64,000 nt of DNA. Source: Rhizobiales bacterium GAS188. Its GTDB lineage: Bacteria > Pseudomonadota > Alphaproteobacteria > Rhizobiales > Beijerinckiaceae. Positions 9,159 through 18,348 of this stretch are shown here, one piece after another. Position 1 is the stretch's first letter. The number at the start of each line of letters is the position of its first letter. The position numbers and the translations under genes are program-made. Under the pieces are notes generated by a model. The model was given only the letters and a program-made list of their open reading frames with translations, was not told the origin of the DNA and did no database searches. Where the stretch lies: the NCBI GenBank assembly GCA_900104855.1, contig FNSS01000001.1, positions 3,844,001 to 3,908,000 on the forward strand, written 5' to 3'.

Positions 9159-10139
9159 TCAGCCACGCCTGCGCAGGCCGAGCCGCGGCAAGGCGCCAAG
9201 GAGCAGGCGATAGCCCGACAAAGTCGCGCGGAGATCGGCGGATGAGCCCCGCAGCACGGCCGCCGCGCCGCGCATGCAGGCTTCGAGGATAAGGGTTGCG
9301 AACAGGGTCAGGGCGAGCCCGGTGCGCGAGAAATGCTTGCCCGCGTAGAGGAGGCGGCTGCGCAAGCTGTAGAACAGCCGGATGTCCTTGATCCGGCGCG
9401 TCGTGCCCTGGCCTTCGTGAATGGCGCAAGGCTCCGCATAATGGGTGACGGAGCGCCCGCTCTGCTTGGCGCGCAGGCACAGATCGACATCCTCGAAATA
9501 GACGAAGAAGCGCTCGTCGAAGCCGCCCAACTGCTCGAAGAGCATGCGCGGCATCATCAGGAAGGCGCCCATCACCTGATCGACCTCGCGTGTCGTCAGA
9601 TGATCCCATTCCCGCATGAAATGGGGCGCGACCAGCGACGGCATGAGCCGATCGAGCAGCAGCGCCTGTCCGGCGAAGCGCCATGGCGTGGGGAAGCGCG
9701 CGCAGCAGCGCTGCGTGGTGCCGTCCGCGTCGGTCAGCCTGATGCCGAGCGCGCCGATCCGCCGCGCGTGGTCGGCGCCGAGATAATCAAGGCTGCGCGC
9801 CAAGGCGCCAGGGCGGATCCGCACATCGGGGTTGAGGAACAAGATGACGGGCGCATCGCCGCGAGCCGCGCCCTGATTGCAGGCCGCAGCGAAGCCGCGA
9901 TTATCGCTGTTCTGGATGATCGTGAGCGGCAAGAGCTTGGTGAAGCCGTCGAGCGCGGCCGAGCCGTCCGTCGAGGCGTTATCGACGATGATGAGCTTGC
10001 CGAGCCTCGAGACGTCCTCGGGCGAGGCCGCGATCGCCTCGAGGCAGGCGCTGAGATGGGCGCCTGAATTCCAGTTGACGATGACCAGGTCGAGGCGCCC
10101 GGCCGAAGGCGGGGCAGGCTGCGGCGATGCCGTCGTCAT
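9159..10139 (-). CDS. Glycosyltransferase, family 2 (rhamnosyltransferase-like)
   Basis: A 326-residue GT-A glycosyltransferase. The N-terminus has the family-2 start LVIVNWNSG, followed by IIVDNASTDGS, NRGFAAACNQG and FLNPDVR, the last being the DxD-like metal site. VFYFEDVDLCLRAK near residue 210 is the acceptor-side ED motif of rhamnosyltransferase-like members. A hydrophobic stretch near the C-terminus may touch the membrane. It begins about 13 bases downstream of rfbB on the same strand, so the two are probably co-transcribed. A GTG three bases before the chosen ATG is an alternative start. The sugar transferred is unknown. Confidence 0.88.
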   Translation of the reverse strand: MTTASPQPAPPSAGRLDLVIVNWNSGAHLSACLEAIAASPEDVSRLGKLIIVDNASTDGSAALDGFTKLLPLTIIQNSDNRGFAAACNQGAARGDAPVILFLNPDVRIRPGALARSLDYLGADHARRIGALGIRLTDADGTTQRCCARFPTPWRFAGQALLLDRLMPSLVAPHFMREWDHLTTREVDQVMGAFLMMPRMLFEQLGGFDERFFVYFEDVDLCLRAKQSGRSVTHYAEPCAIHEGQGTTRRIKDIRLFYSLRSRLLYAGKHFSRTGLALTLFATLILEACMRGAAAVLRGSSADLRATLSGYRLLLGALPRLGLRRRG

Positions 10140-10151
10140 CACACGCCCGGC

Positions 10152-11219
10152 TCAGCCCGGCTTCACGTCGAGGCCGCGACGATCGAGGGAATTCTGGCGG
10201 GCCACGAGCGGTGCCCACCACGGCTCATTGGCGAGATACCAATCGATGGTGTCCTGCAGGCCGGCCTCGATCGACATCGCCGGTCGCCAGCCGAGCTCGG
10301 CCTCGATGCGGCTTGCGTCGATCGCATAGCGCTGGTCATGGCCCGGGCGGTCGGCCACGAAAGCAATCAGCTTGCGGCGCGGTCCGCAGGCAAGCTGGCC
10401 GAGCTTGGCGTCGAGCCCGTCGCAGATCGCATGCACGATATCGATATTGCGCTTCTCGCTGCGCCCGCCGACGCAATAGGTCTCTCCCGGCGTGCCGCGC
10501 TCGAAGACCGCCTGCAGGGCGCGCGCATGATCGACGACGTGCAGCCAGTCGCGCACATTCTCGCCCTTGCCGTAGACCGGAAGCGGCTCGCCGCGCCAGG
10601 CCTTGAGGATCATCAGCGGGATCAGCTTCTCGGGGAATTGCCCCGGGCCGTAATTGTTGGAGCAGTTGGTGATCAGGACCGGCAGCCCATAGGTGCGCCC
10701 CCAGGCGCGCACCATGTGGTCGGAGGAGGCCTTGCTCGCCGAATAGGGCGAAGACGGGTCGTAAGCCGTCTTCTCGTGGAAGGCCCCTTCCAAGCCGAGC
10801 GAGCCGAAGACCTCGTCGGTCGACACATGCAGGAAGCGGAATTGCGCGCGTCGAGCGGGCTCGACCGTCGCGCTATGGGCCAGCGCTCCAACCAGCAGAT
10901 TGGCGGTGCCGAGCACATTGGTCTCGACGAAAACCAGTGGGTTCTCGATCGACCGGTCGACATGGGACTCGGCCGCAAGATGCATCACCCCGTCGGGCGA
11001 GTATCTGTCGTAGAGCGCCTTGACGGCGGCTCCGTCACGGATATCGACCTTCTCGAACAGGTAGCGACCCGTCATCCGCAGAGGCTCGAGCAGCCGGTGA
11101 TCGGCCGCATAGGTGAGCGCGTCCACATTGACCACGCGATAGCGTTCCGACGCCACGAGCCCGCGCACCACATGGCCGCCGATGAAGCCGGCCCCGCCGG
11201 TGACCAGGACCGTCTTCAT
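10152..11219 (-). CDS. rfbB: dTDP-glucose 4,6-dehydratase
   Basis: A 355-residue extended SDR enzyme that makes dTDP-4-keto-6-deoxyglucose from dTDP-glucose with tightly bound NAD. It shows the glycine motif GGAGFIGGH, LAAESHVDRSI, STDEVFGSLG and the catalytic YSASKASSD, then NCSNNYGPGQFPEKLIP and GENVRDWLHVVDH, all RfbB hallmarks. Length is normal. It stands divergently from a glycosyltransferase gene across a 200-base gap that probably contains promoters for both. RfbA, which makes its substrate, is encoded 1.5 kb away on the other strand; rfbC and rfbD are not in the window. Confidence 0.95.
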   Translation of the reverse strand: MKTVLVTGGAGFIGGHVVRGLVASERYRVVNVDALTYAADHRLLEPLRMTGRYLFEKVDIRDGAAVKALYDRYSPDGVMHLAAESHVDRSIENPLVFVETNVLGTANLLVGALAHSATVEPARRAQFRFLHVSTDEVFGSLGLEGAFHEKTAYDPSSPYSASKASSDHMVRAWGRTYGLPVLITNCSNNYGPGQFPEKLIPLMILKAWRGEPLPVYGKGENVRDWLHVVDHARALQAVFERGTPGETYCVGGRSEKRNIDIVHAICDGLDAKLGQLACGPRRKLIAFVADRPGHDQRYAIDASRIEAELGWRPAMSIEAGLQDTIDWYLANEPWWAPLVARQNSLDRRGLDVKPG

Positions 11220-11425
11220 GCCGCGAAAGACCCTAGGTGCCGCGGCGGACGACCCGGGCTCGCCGCGTGGATCATCTTGACGGGCGCAAATGACGGTGGT
11301 GTGGTCGCAGGCTTCGTCATGACATCCTCAGCGCCGCTGATGGCGACCGCGGGGTGTTATACAGTGTGGGCTTTGGTGGCAACCCGGGCTGCAAAGACCA
11401 AGCCATTTCAAATGGATGCCGTCCA

Positions 11426-12499
11426 GTGGTTCGAGTTCTTGCCCTGACGCGCTGGCCGAGGGTAGCGGCCAGCTCCCGCCAGCGCTTCCTGATCTTTCTC
11501 CCCTATCTGGCGCAGCGGGACATCGAGGTCACGGTGCGGCCCTTTTTCGACGACGCCTATGTGGCCGGGGTCAATTCGGGCCATGGCGTCAATGTGCTGC
11601 GGCTTCTCGGCTGCTATTGCCGGCGTGTGGCCGATCTCTTCAGGCGCAGCCGCTACGATCTCGTCTGGATCGAGAAGGAGGCCTTGCCGCAGGCGCCTTA
11701 TTGGCTGGAGGCGCTGCTCCTGCGGGGCAGCAAGGTGCTTCTCGACCTTGACGACGCCTGGCATTTGCGGGTCCGGGCGAGCCCGCTGCGGCACCTCCTC
11801 GCCAGCAAGATGGTGCGCTTGTCGCGACGCGCCGATACGCTCCTCGTCGCCAATGCGGCGCTGGGCCGCTGGGCCGCGGAGGCCGGCGTCGCGAGCGCCA
11901 AGATCAGGCTTGCGCCGACCGGTCTCGATGTCCGCCATTATGAGGTCGAGGCCGAGCCCGCTCTGCCCTTCACGCTCGGCTGGATCGGCGGTCCCTTCAC
12001 GGCCCAGTATCTCGAAGCCATCCAGGCGCCGCTGCGGCGACTTTCCGCCGAGGGCGTGCGGCTGCTCGTGGTCGGCGAGGATCGCGCCCTCGACGGGCTC
12101 CACGGCATCGCCATCGAGCAGCACAGCTGGTCGGAGGACACGGAGGCGTCGCTCATCGGGCGCTGCCATGTGGGGATCAACCCGCTGCCGGATGACGAGT
12201 GGAGCCGGTTCAAGAGCGGCTACAAGCTCATCCAGTATATGGCGGCCGGCCGCGCTTCCGTCGCCTCGCCGGTCGGTGCCAATCGCGACGTCGTGGCCGA
12301 GGACGAGACGGGGCTCTTCGCAACGAGCGATGACGAATGGTACCGGCAGATCGACCGTCTGCGGCGCGATGACGAGCTTCGTCGTCGCCTAGGCCGGCAG
12401 GCACGTCGACAGAGCGAGGAGCGGTTCTCGATCGAGGCGCTCGGCGGCATCGTCTGCGATGCGATCAAGCGCCTCATGGCGCCCGAAAAGCGCGTCTGA
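11426..12499 (+). CDS. Glycosyltransferase, family 4 type
   Basis: About 357 residues from the GTG at 11426. The N-terminus VVRVLALTRWPRVAASSRQRF fits a GT-B fold, and the second domain has LGWIGGPFTAQYL, SGYKLIQYMAAGRASVASPVG and a conserved ETGLFA. These match a family of glycosyltransferases that often sit in exopolysaccharide loci. The frame stays open back to 11354, but those extra 24 residues look non-coding, so the GTG is preferred; its ribosome site is weak. It diverges from rfbB. Donor and acceptor are unknown. Confidence 0.8.
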   Translation: MVRVLALTRWPRVAASSRQRFLIFLPYLAQRDIEVTVRPFFDDAYVAGVNSGHGVNVLRLLGCYCRRVADLFRRSRYDLVWIEKEALPQAPYWLEALLLRGSKVLLDLDDAWHLRVRASPLRHLLASKMVRLSRRADTLLVANAALGRWAAEAGVASAKIRLAPTGLDVRHYEVEAEPALPFTLGWIGGPFTAQYLEAIQAPLRRLSAEGVRLLVVGEDRALDGLHGIAIEQHSWSEDTEASLIGRCHVGINPLPDDEWSRFKSGYKLIQYMAAGRASVASPVGANRDVVAEDETGLFATSDDEWYRQIDRLRRDDELRRRLGRQARRQSEERFSIEALGGIVCDAIKRLMAPEKRV

Positions 12500-12682
12500 G
12501 CGGGCTTGACACCTCGTGCAGTCTGGCAGCTAGAGCATGTGCGCGACGAGCCGATTGGGGAATTTTTCCGGTCCGTGAGGGGCGAGACAGGTCCCAAGGG
12601 TGAATTCGGTTCCAAATTCGGGCTTTGGCGGATGGCAGCTTTCGTGTCGACGGCACGAGGAATGGATTGATCGAGGTTCCTG

Positions 12683-13552
12683 ATGAAAGGCATCATATTG
12701 GCGGGCGGCCGCGGCACGCGCCTTCACCCGATGACTCTGGTGACGTCGAAGCAGCTCCTGCCGATCTATGACAAGCCGATGATCTATTACCCGCTGACGA
12801 CGCTCATGCTGGCGGGGATCCGCGACATCCTGGTGATCTCGACGCCGGAGGACCTGCCGAGCTATCGCCGGCTTCTGGGCGATGGCAGCCAATGGGGGAT
12901 CAGCCTCGCTTATGCGGAACAGCCCAAGCCCGAAGGCCTGGCGCAGGCCTATCTGATCGGCGCCGACTTCGTGAAGGGAGAGCCCTCGGCGCTGATCCTC
13001 GGCGACAACATCTTCTACGGTCACGGCCTGACCGAAATCCTCAAAGGCGCGGCGGCAAGGCGCGAGGGCGCAACCGTGTTCGGCTACTGGGTCAGGGACC
13101 CGGAGCGCTACGGCGTCGTCACCTTCGACGCCGGCGGCAAGGCGATTGGCCTCGAGGAGAAGCCGAAGACCGCCACCTCGCCATGGGCCGTGACGGGGCT
13201 CTATTTCTACGACGAGAAGGTCGTCGAGATCGCGCGCTCCATCAAGCCGTCGCCGCGCGGCGAGCTGGAGATCACCGACGTCAACAAGGCCTATCTCGAG
13301 CGCGGCCTGCTGCATGTCGAGAAGCTCGGACGCGGCTTCGCCTGGCTCGACACCGGAACGCCCGACAGCCTGATCGAGGCCGGCGCCTTCGTGCAGACGC
13401 TGGAGCACCGGCAAGGCCATAAGATCGCCTGTCCCGAGGAGATCGCCTTTCATTCCGGCTTCATCGACGAGAAGAGGCTGAGCGAGATCGCGGAGAGCTT
13501 GGGCAATTCCGCCTATGGTCACTATCTGCGGGCGCTGCCCAGAATGGAATGA
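12683..13552 (+). CDS. rfbA: Glucose-1-phosphate thymidylyltransferase
   Basis: A 289-residue enzyme that joins glucose-1-phosphate and dTTP to give dTDP-glucose. The sequence is textbook Rfb[18 protein letters not shown] at the N-terminus, [38 protein letters not shown], and [12 protein letters not shown]. The ATG start and length agree with the family. It feeds the dehydratase RfbB encoded on the opposite strand 1.5 kb upstream and overlaps or closely precedes the large glycosyltransferase gene, suggesting one transcript. Confidence 0.96.
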   Translation: MKGIILAGGRGTRLHPMTLVTSKQLLPIYDKPMIYYPLTTLMLAGIRDILVISTPEDLPSYRRLLGDGSQWGISLAYAEQPKPEGLAQAYLIGADFVKGEPSALILGDNIFYGHGLTEILKGAAARREGATVFGYWVRDPERYGVVTFDAGGKAIGLEEKPKTATSPWAVTGLYFYDEKVVEIARSIKPSPRGELEITDVNKAYLERGLLHVEKLGRGFAWLDTGTPDSLIEAGAFVQTLEHRQGHKIACPEEIAFHSGFIDEKRLSEIAESLGNSAYGHYLRALPRME

Positions 13553-13646
13553 TGGACGCCCGGCCCGGCATCGAGCATTGCGCCGTTATCCCGACGGTCG
13601 AGGCAGCCTCGGCCGCGGGAGCGCGGCGAGATCATGCGGGCCCGCC

Positions 13647-15605
13647 ATGCGGGTGACGCCGAGCTCGGGCGGCCCGGCGCGGGCTTCGGCGAGGATCAGG
13701 CGCCATTTTGCCGAATTGCTGGCGGTGCCCGGACGCGTCCGGGCGGTTGTCCGAATGCTGATGGCGGAGCCGGCGCGGCTCCAGGAGCTCTATCGCGACC
13801 TGCGGATGCAGGGCCTGCGCGCGACCACGGTCCGGATCGCCCACAACCTGCTGCAGACGGCCGATCGTGCTTACGGGCAATGGGTCGCGCTCTACGACAC
13901 GATCGGTGTCGAGGAGGCAGGCGAGATCCGCAAATTCGTCGCAGCGCTGCCGGCGCTGCCGAAATTCTCGATCGTCGTCCCGGTCTATGAGACGGGCGAG
14001 ACGGAGCTCGTGGAGATGATCGCCTCGGTGAAGGCGCAAATCTACGAGGAGTGGGAGCTGTGCATCGCAGATGATGCGTCAACGCAGCCGCATGTGCGCG
14101 CGATCCTCGAGGCTGAGGCTCGCGCCGAGCCGCGCATCAAGCTCACCTTCCGCCCGGAGAACGGCAATATCAGCGCGGCCAGCAATTCGGCGTTGGAGCT
14201 TGCGAGCGGCGAGTTCGTCGCTCTTCTCGACCATGACGACATTCTCGCCCCGCATGCGCTGGCGATCATGGCCGATGCGGTCAATCGCCATCCTGCGGCC
14301 GACATCTTCTACTCGGATGAGGACAAGCTCGACGCCGAGGGGCGGCGCCATGGCGCCTATTTCAAGCCCGATTGGAGCCCCGAGCTCCTCTACGGGCAGA
14401 ACTTCATCAGCCATCTCGGCGTCTACAGGACCTCGCTGATGCGCCAAATCGGCGGCTTTCGCTTGGGATTCGAAGGCAGCCAGGACTACGACCTCGCCTT
14501 GCGCGCCACGGCAGCCAGCAAGGGGCCGATCGTGCATGTGCCGCATGTCCTCTATCATTGGCGCCTCTACATCGGCGCCGGCACCTTCTCCTCGACGCAG
14601 CTCACGCGGGCGCTCGACGCCGCGCGGCGGGCCATCAAGGAGCAGCTCGCGACGCAGGGCGTCGAAGCGGACGTCGGCGATGCCGGCTACCGCTTCCACC
14701 GCGTCATTCGCAAGGCGCCCGCGTCCTGGCCGCGCGTGAGCGCCATCGTGCCGACGCGCGATCAGGCAAAGATCTTGTCGGCATGCATGGACGGTCTCCT
14801 CGACAAGACCGAATACCCCGATCTCGAGATCATCATCGCCGACAATGACAGCGAAGACGCGCTGAGCCTCCAGCTCTTCGAGAGGCTCACCGGGCGCGGG
14901 GTGCGCATCATCAAGACCCCTGGCCCCTTCAATTACTCGAGGATCAACAACGAAGCGGTGCGGCACGCGAGTGGCGACATCATCTTGTTCCTCAACAACG
15001 ACATCTCGGTGATCGAGCCGGGCTGGCTGAAGGAGATGGTGTCCTTCGCCATGCAGCCGCAGATCGGCGCCGTCGGGGCGAAGCTTCTCTACCCCAACGG
15101 CACCTTGCAGCATGGCGGGGTGGCGCTGGGGCTCGGCGCGCATCGCGTCGCAGGCCATATCCATCTCGGTGCGCCGCGTGGCGCGCGCGGCTATGCGGGG
15201 CGCCTGTTGCTGGCGCAGGATCTGTCCTGCGTCACGGCCGCCTGCATGGCCGTGCCTCGCGCAGTCTTCGCGCAGGTGGGGGGCTTCGACGAGACCAATC
15301 TCGCGGTCGCCTTCAACGATGTCGATCTGTGCCTGCGCATCGGTGAGGCCGGCTATCGCGTCATCTGGACGCCGCACGCGCAGCTGCATCATCACGAGTC
15401 CAAGAGCCGCGGCCAGGATCTCGCCGGCGAGAAGCTGCAGGGCTTCCAGAGGGAAGTCGCCTATATGCGCGAGCGCTGGGGTGCGAAGCTCGACCACGAT
15501 CCTTTCTGGAACCCCAATCTGTCGCTGCAAACCGGCGACCCGCAGATCAGCTCGCCGCCGCGCATCTCGCGTCCCTGGCGCGCCGGGCCGAATCGAGGCG
15601 GCTGA
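13647..15605 (+). CDS. Two-domain glycosyltransferase, family 2
   Basis: About 652 residues with two GT-A domains in tandem. The first starts near KFSIVVPVYETGE and has ADDASTQ, LLDHDDIL and FYSDEDKLD; the second starts near RVSAIVPTRDQ and has IIADNDSED, FLNNDIS and AFNDVDLCLRIGEAGYR. Between and after them are GSQDYDLALRA and LHHHESKSRG motifs typical of this class. Such proteins may add two sugars alternately. The frame is open from 13515, inside rfbA; the ATG at 13647 is chosen because the earlier part is arginine- and proline-rich and unlike the family. The exact start is uncertain. Confidence 0.85.
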   Translation: MRVTPSSGGPARASARIRRHFAELLAVPGRVRAVVRMLMAEPARLQELYRDLRMQGLRATTVRIAHNLLQTADRAYGQWVALYDTIGVEEAGEIRKFVAALPALPKFSIVVPVYETGETELVEMIASVKAQIYEEWELCIADDASTQPHVRAILEAEARAEPRIKLTFRPENGNISAASNSALELASGEFVALLDHDDILAPHALAIMADAVNRHPAADIFYSDEDKLDAEGRRHGAYFKPDWSPELLYGQNFISHLGVYRTSLMRQIGGFRLGFEGSQDYDLALRATAASKGPIVHVPHVLYHWRLYIGAGTFSSTQLTRALDAARRAIKEQLATQGVEADVGDAGYRFHRVIRKAPASWPRVSAIVPTRDQAKILSACMDGLLDKTEYPDLEIIIADNDSEDALSLQLFERLTGRGVRIIKTPGPFNYSRINNEAVRHASGDIILFLNNDISVIEPGWLKEMVSFAMQPQIGAVGAKLLYPNGTLQHGGVALGLGAHRVAGHIHLGAPRGARGYAGRLLLAQDLSCVTAACMAVPRAVFAQVGGFDETNLAVAFNDVDLCLRIGEAGYRVIWTPHAQLHHHESKSRGQDLAGEKLQGFQREVAYMRERWGAKLDHDPFWNPNLSLQTGDPQISSPPRISRPWRAGPNRGG

Positions 15606-15636
15606 CGCACGGTTTCTAGGCGCGGCTGGCTTGCCC

Positions 15637-15815
15637 TGGGACCGCGACCGTCCCGGTCGCTCTTTCTTCCCAGCGGCGTGCCGGCCTCGCGGCTCGCATG
15701 AGCCGGGGGACGCCCGCTCCCAGGGCTCTGGGACCGCGACCGTCCCGGTCGCCCTTTGCTCCGGCGCCGTCGCCTAGCGGTTCGCAAGAGCCGGCGAGGA
15801 CGCCCGCGCTCCCAG
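15637..15815. repeat. Two tandem copies of the 87-bp GGGACCGCG element
   Basis: Copies at 15637-15723 and 15729-15815. Each begins with TGGGACCGCGACCGTCCCGG, which contains a small palindrome, and ends with a second arm reading GACGCCCG...CTCCCAG. They start 31 bases after the stop codon of the large glycosyltransferase gene. They belong to the dispersed family described in the findings. Confidence 0.8.
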
Positions 15816-15835
15816 TGCGCATGCCTTATCGGCCG

Positions 15836-15959
15836 ATGCCACAAAATGCCACATCATTACGCATATTGCCTGATCCATGTGCCACAATGCCTCGCCCATT
15901 CACCTATTCACGCACTCGCCCTGTGCAAAAGCCACAGGAGTCGTGGCATTATGTGGCAT
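15836..15959. promoter_or_regulatory. Repeated TGCCACA sites upstream of phnS
   Basis: ATGCCACAAAATGCCACA occupies 15836-15853. Its near-complement GTGGCATTATGTGGCAT occupies 15943-15959, so paired half-sites nine bases apart occur twice, facing each other. A weaker site, TGCCACAATGCC, lies at 15880-15891. The cluster is 180 bases upstream of the phnS start, where a regulator of the phosphonate operon would bind. The regulator is not known. Confidence 0.55.
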
Positions 15960-16138
15960 ATTGACCGTTCTTGTTTGGTTGGGTACAGTCCGTGCTCGCC
16001 GCCGCTCGCCAAGGCGACGGTGACATAAAAGCGAGATGTTGGGATGCGAAACCAATGAACCACCGCCGGCGTGAACCGGTTCGGCAGACCTCGAGACACT
16101 TTTCGCGGCGTTCAGACACAAATCCAGGAGGCTTACAG

Positions 16139-17173
16139 ATGAAGTCGAAACTGTTGATGGCCGCGGCCGGCCTGCTCGTTGCGGCGACGCTGAGCCCGGT
16201 TCTGGCGCAAACGGATGTGGTGACGATCTACAGCGCGGACGGCCTGCATGACGGGACGCCGAGCTGGTACGGCAATCAATTCGCCGCCTTCACCAAGGCG
16301 ACCGGCATCAAGGTGCAATATATCGAGGCGGGCTCGAGCGGCGTCGCGGACCGGGTCGCCAAGGAGAAGTCCAACACCCAGGCCGATGTGCTCGTGACCT
16401 TGCCGCCCTTCATGCAGAAGGCGGCTGCCGACGGCCTGCTGCAGCCCTATACGCCTGCGGAAGCCGACAAGCTCGCCGCTCGCGACAAGGATCCCAAGGG
16501 GTCGTTCGTCGCCCTGGTCAATAATTATCCGGATTTCATCTACAACGCCTCGGTGCTGAAGGAAGCGCCGAAGAGCTATGAGGATCTGCTCGATCCGAAG
16601 TTCATGAAGAAGGTGCAGTATTCGACGCCGGGCCAGGCCGGCGACGGCACCGCCCTGATGCTGCAGGCCTTCCATGCTTTCGGCGGCAAGGATGCCGGCC
16701 TCGCCTATCTGAAGAAGCTGCAGGTCAATAATCTCGGCCCCTCGGCCTCGACCGGCAAGCTGACGGCCCTCGTCAACAAGGGCGAGCTCTATGTGGCCAA
16801 TGGCGACATGCAGATGAACCTCGCCCAGATGCAGGACAATCCGAACATCAAGGTGTTCTTCCCGGTCGGCCCGAGCGGCAAGAAGACCGCTTTCTCCTTG
16901 CCCTATTATGTCGGCCTCGTCGCCAACGCGCCGCATGCGGCGAACGGCAAGAAGCTGATCGACTTCCTGCTGAGCCAAGCGGCCCAGAGCGAGGTCAGCT
17001 CCGTGGCGCAGGGCTTCCCGGTGCGCAGCGACGTGCATCCGACCGACGAGAACTTCAAGAGGCTGAACGCCATGCTGGAGGGCATCGAGATCTGGACCCC
17101 CGATTGGAGCCAGATCCTCGCCGACCTGCAGCAGGACGTCGCGAGCTACAACAAGGCGATCGCCGGCAACTGA
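16139..17173 (+). CDS. phnS: 2-aminoethylphosphonate ABC transporter, substrate-binding protein
   Basis: A 344-residue periplasmic binding protein. A signal peptide of about 23 residues ends at SPVLA before QTDVV. The mature N-terminus VVTIYSADGLHDGTPSWYG, then QADVLVTLPPFMQKAA, closely follows PhnS of the Salmonella-type 2-aminoethylphosphonate system. The ATG at 16139 has AGGAGG eight bases before it, so the open frame reaching back to 15971 is not used. Its stop overlaps the ATPase start. It would capture aminoethylphosphonate or a close relative and hand it to the PhnUV permease; the exact ligand is inferred from family resemblance. Confidence 0.88.
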   Translation: MKSKLLMAAAGLLVAATLSPVLAQTDVVTIYSADGLHDGTPSWYGNQFAAFTKATGIKVQYIEAGSSGVADRVAKEKSNTQADVLVTLPPFMQKAAADGLLQPYTPAEADKLAARDKDPKGSFVALVNNYPDFIYNASVLKEAPKSYEDLLDPKFMKKVQYSTPGQAGDGTALMLQAFHAFGGKDAGLAYLKKLQVNNLGPSASTGKLTALVNKGELYVANGDMQMNLAQMQDNPNIKVFFPVGPSGKKTAFSLPYYVGLVANAPHAANGKKLIDFLLSQAAQSEVSSVAQGFPVRSDVHPTDENFKRLNAMLEGIEIWTPDWSQILADLQQDVASYNKAIAGN

Positions 17174-18348
17174 TGAGCGAGATCGTCTCGATGGGACAGA
17201 TGCGGACGGCCGCGACGGCGGCCGCCGCTTCTCCGCTCGCCGAGGCCGGCGGCGCCGGCAGCGGCATCGGCTTCGATGCCGTCACGGTCGCCTATGGCAG
17301 CCTGGTGGTGCTCGACGCCTTGACGCTCAAGGTCAGGCCCGGCGAGATCGTGGCCCTGATCGGCCCTTCGGGCTCCGGCAAGACCACGGCGTTGCGCGCC
17401 GTGGCGGGCTTCGTCCGGCCGACGGGCGGGCGCATCACCATCGGCGAGCGCGACGTCACCGGCCTGCCCCCGCATGCCCGCAATATCGGCATGGTGGTGC
17501 AGAATTACGCCCTGTTCCCGCATATGCGCGCCGAGGAGAACGTCGCCTTCGGCCTCAGGGCCCGCGGCGCCGCCGATGCGATCGTGCGCGAGCGCGTGCC
17601 CGAATGCCTGCGCATGGTCGGCATGGCGGCCTATGCGAAGCGCTATCCGCGCGAGCTCTCCGGCGGCCAGCAGCAGCGCGTGGCGATCGCGCGGGCGCTC
17701 GCCATCCGCCCGCAGGTGCTGCTGCTCGACGAACCGCTCTCGGCGCTCGACGCGCAGATTCGGCGCTCCATGCTCGAGGAGCTCGCCAAGCTGCACCGCG
17801 ACCTGCCTTCGCTCACCGTGCTCTATGTCACGCATGACCAGACGGAGGCGCTGACGCTCGCCGACCATATCGGCATCATGCGCGACGGCCGTCTCGTCGC
17901 CTTCGGCGATGCGCAATCCCTCTACCGCCAGCCGCCGAACCGCTTCTCGGCGGAGTTCCTCGGTCGCGCCAATCTCCTGCCGGTGACTTCGCTCGCTTCG
18001 CGCGAGGGCGGATTGGCGCAAGTGCGTTTCGGCGATGCCGCGCTCAGCGCCCGCAACCCGCATCGCCTGCCGGAAGGCAGCGCCTGCCTCATCTGCGTGC
18101 GGCCGCATGATCTGCGCCTGCATGATCTGCGCCTGCAACCTGGCGAAGCTGCCGCCAATGCGCTGACCGGCAGCGTGCGCGCCGTGCAATGGCAAGGCGA
18201 CCTGCACAGCATCGCGCTCGATGTCGGCGGCCACGAGCTGCGCCTGAACTGCACGCCGCTGAGCGAGCCTCCCGAGCCCGGGGCATCGCTCGCGCTTTCC
18301 TTCAACCCGGCCGACGCCACCCTGGTGCCGGAAAACACCGGTGGCTGA
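17173..18348 (+). CDS. phnT: 2-aminoethylphosphonate ABC transporter, ATP-binding protein
   Basis: A 391-residue importer ATPase. Walker A is LIGPSGSGKTT, the signature is LSGGQQQRVAIARAL, Walker B is VLLLDEPLSALD and the H-loop is YVTHDQTEA. A C-terminal TOBE-like region of about 130 residues carries an unusual short duplication, HDLRLHDLRL, near residue 315. The start ATG overlaps the phnS stop in TGATG, showing translational coupling. The family also includes iron and thiamine importers; the assignment to PhnT rests on the neighbouring PhnS. Confidence 0.85.
   Translation: MSEIVSMGQMRTAATAAAASPLAEAGGAGSGIGFDAVTVAYGSLVVLDALTLKVRPGEIVALIGPSGSGKTTALRAVAGFVRPTGGRITIGERDVTGLPPHARNIGMVVQNYALFPHMRAEENVAFGLRARGAADAIVRERVPECLRMVGMAAYAKRYPRELSGGQQQRVAIARALAIRPQVLLLDEPLSALDAQIRRSMLEELAKLHRDLPSLTVLYVTHDQTEALTLADHIGIMRDGRLVAFGDAQSLYRQPPNRFSAEFLGRANLLPVTSLASREGGLAQVRFGDAALSARNPHRLPEGSACLICVRPHDLRLHDLRLQPGEAAANALTGSVRAVQWQGDLHSIALDVGGHELRLNCTPLSEPPEPGASLALSFNPADATLVPENTGG

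Noticed and set aside
15836-15959. Reading the TGCCACA repeats as a CRISPR array or replication iterons
   Set aside because: The units are too short and irregular for CRISPR, and there is no replication gene nearby; a regulator site fits better.
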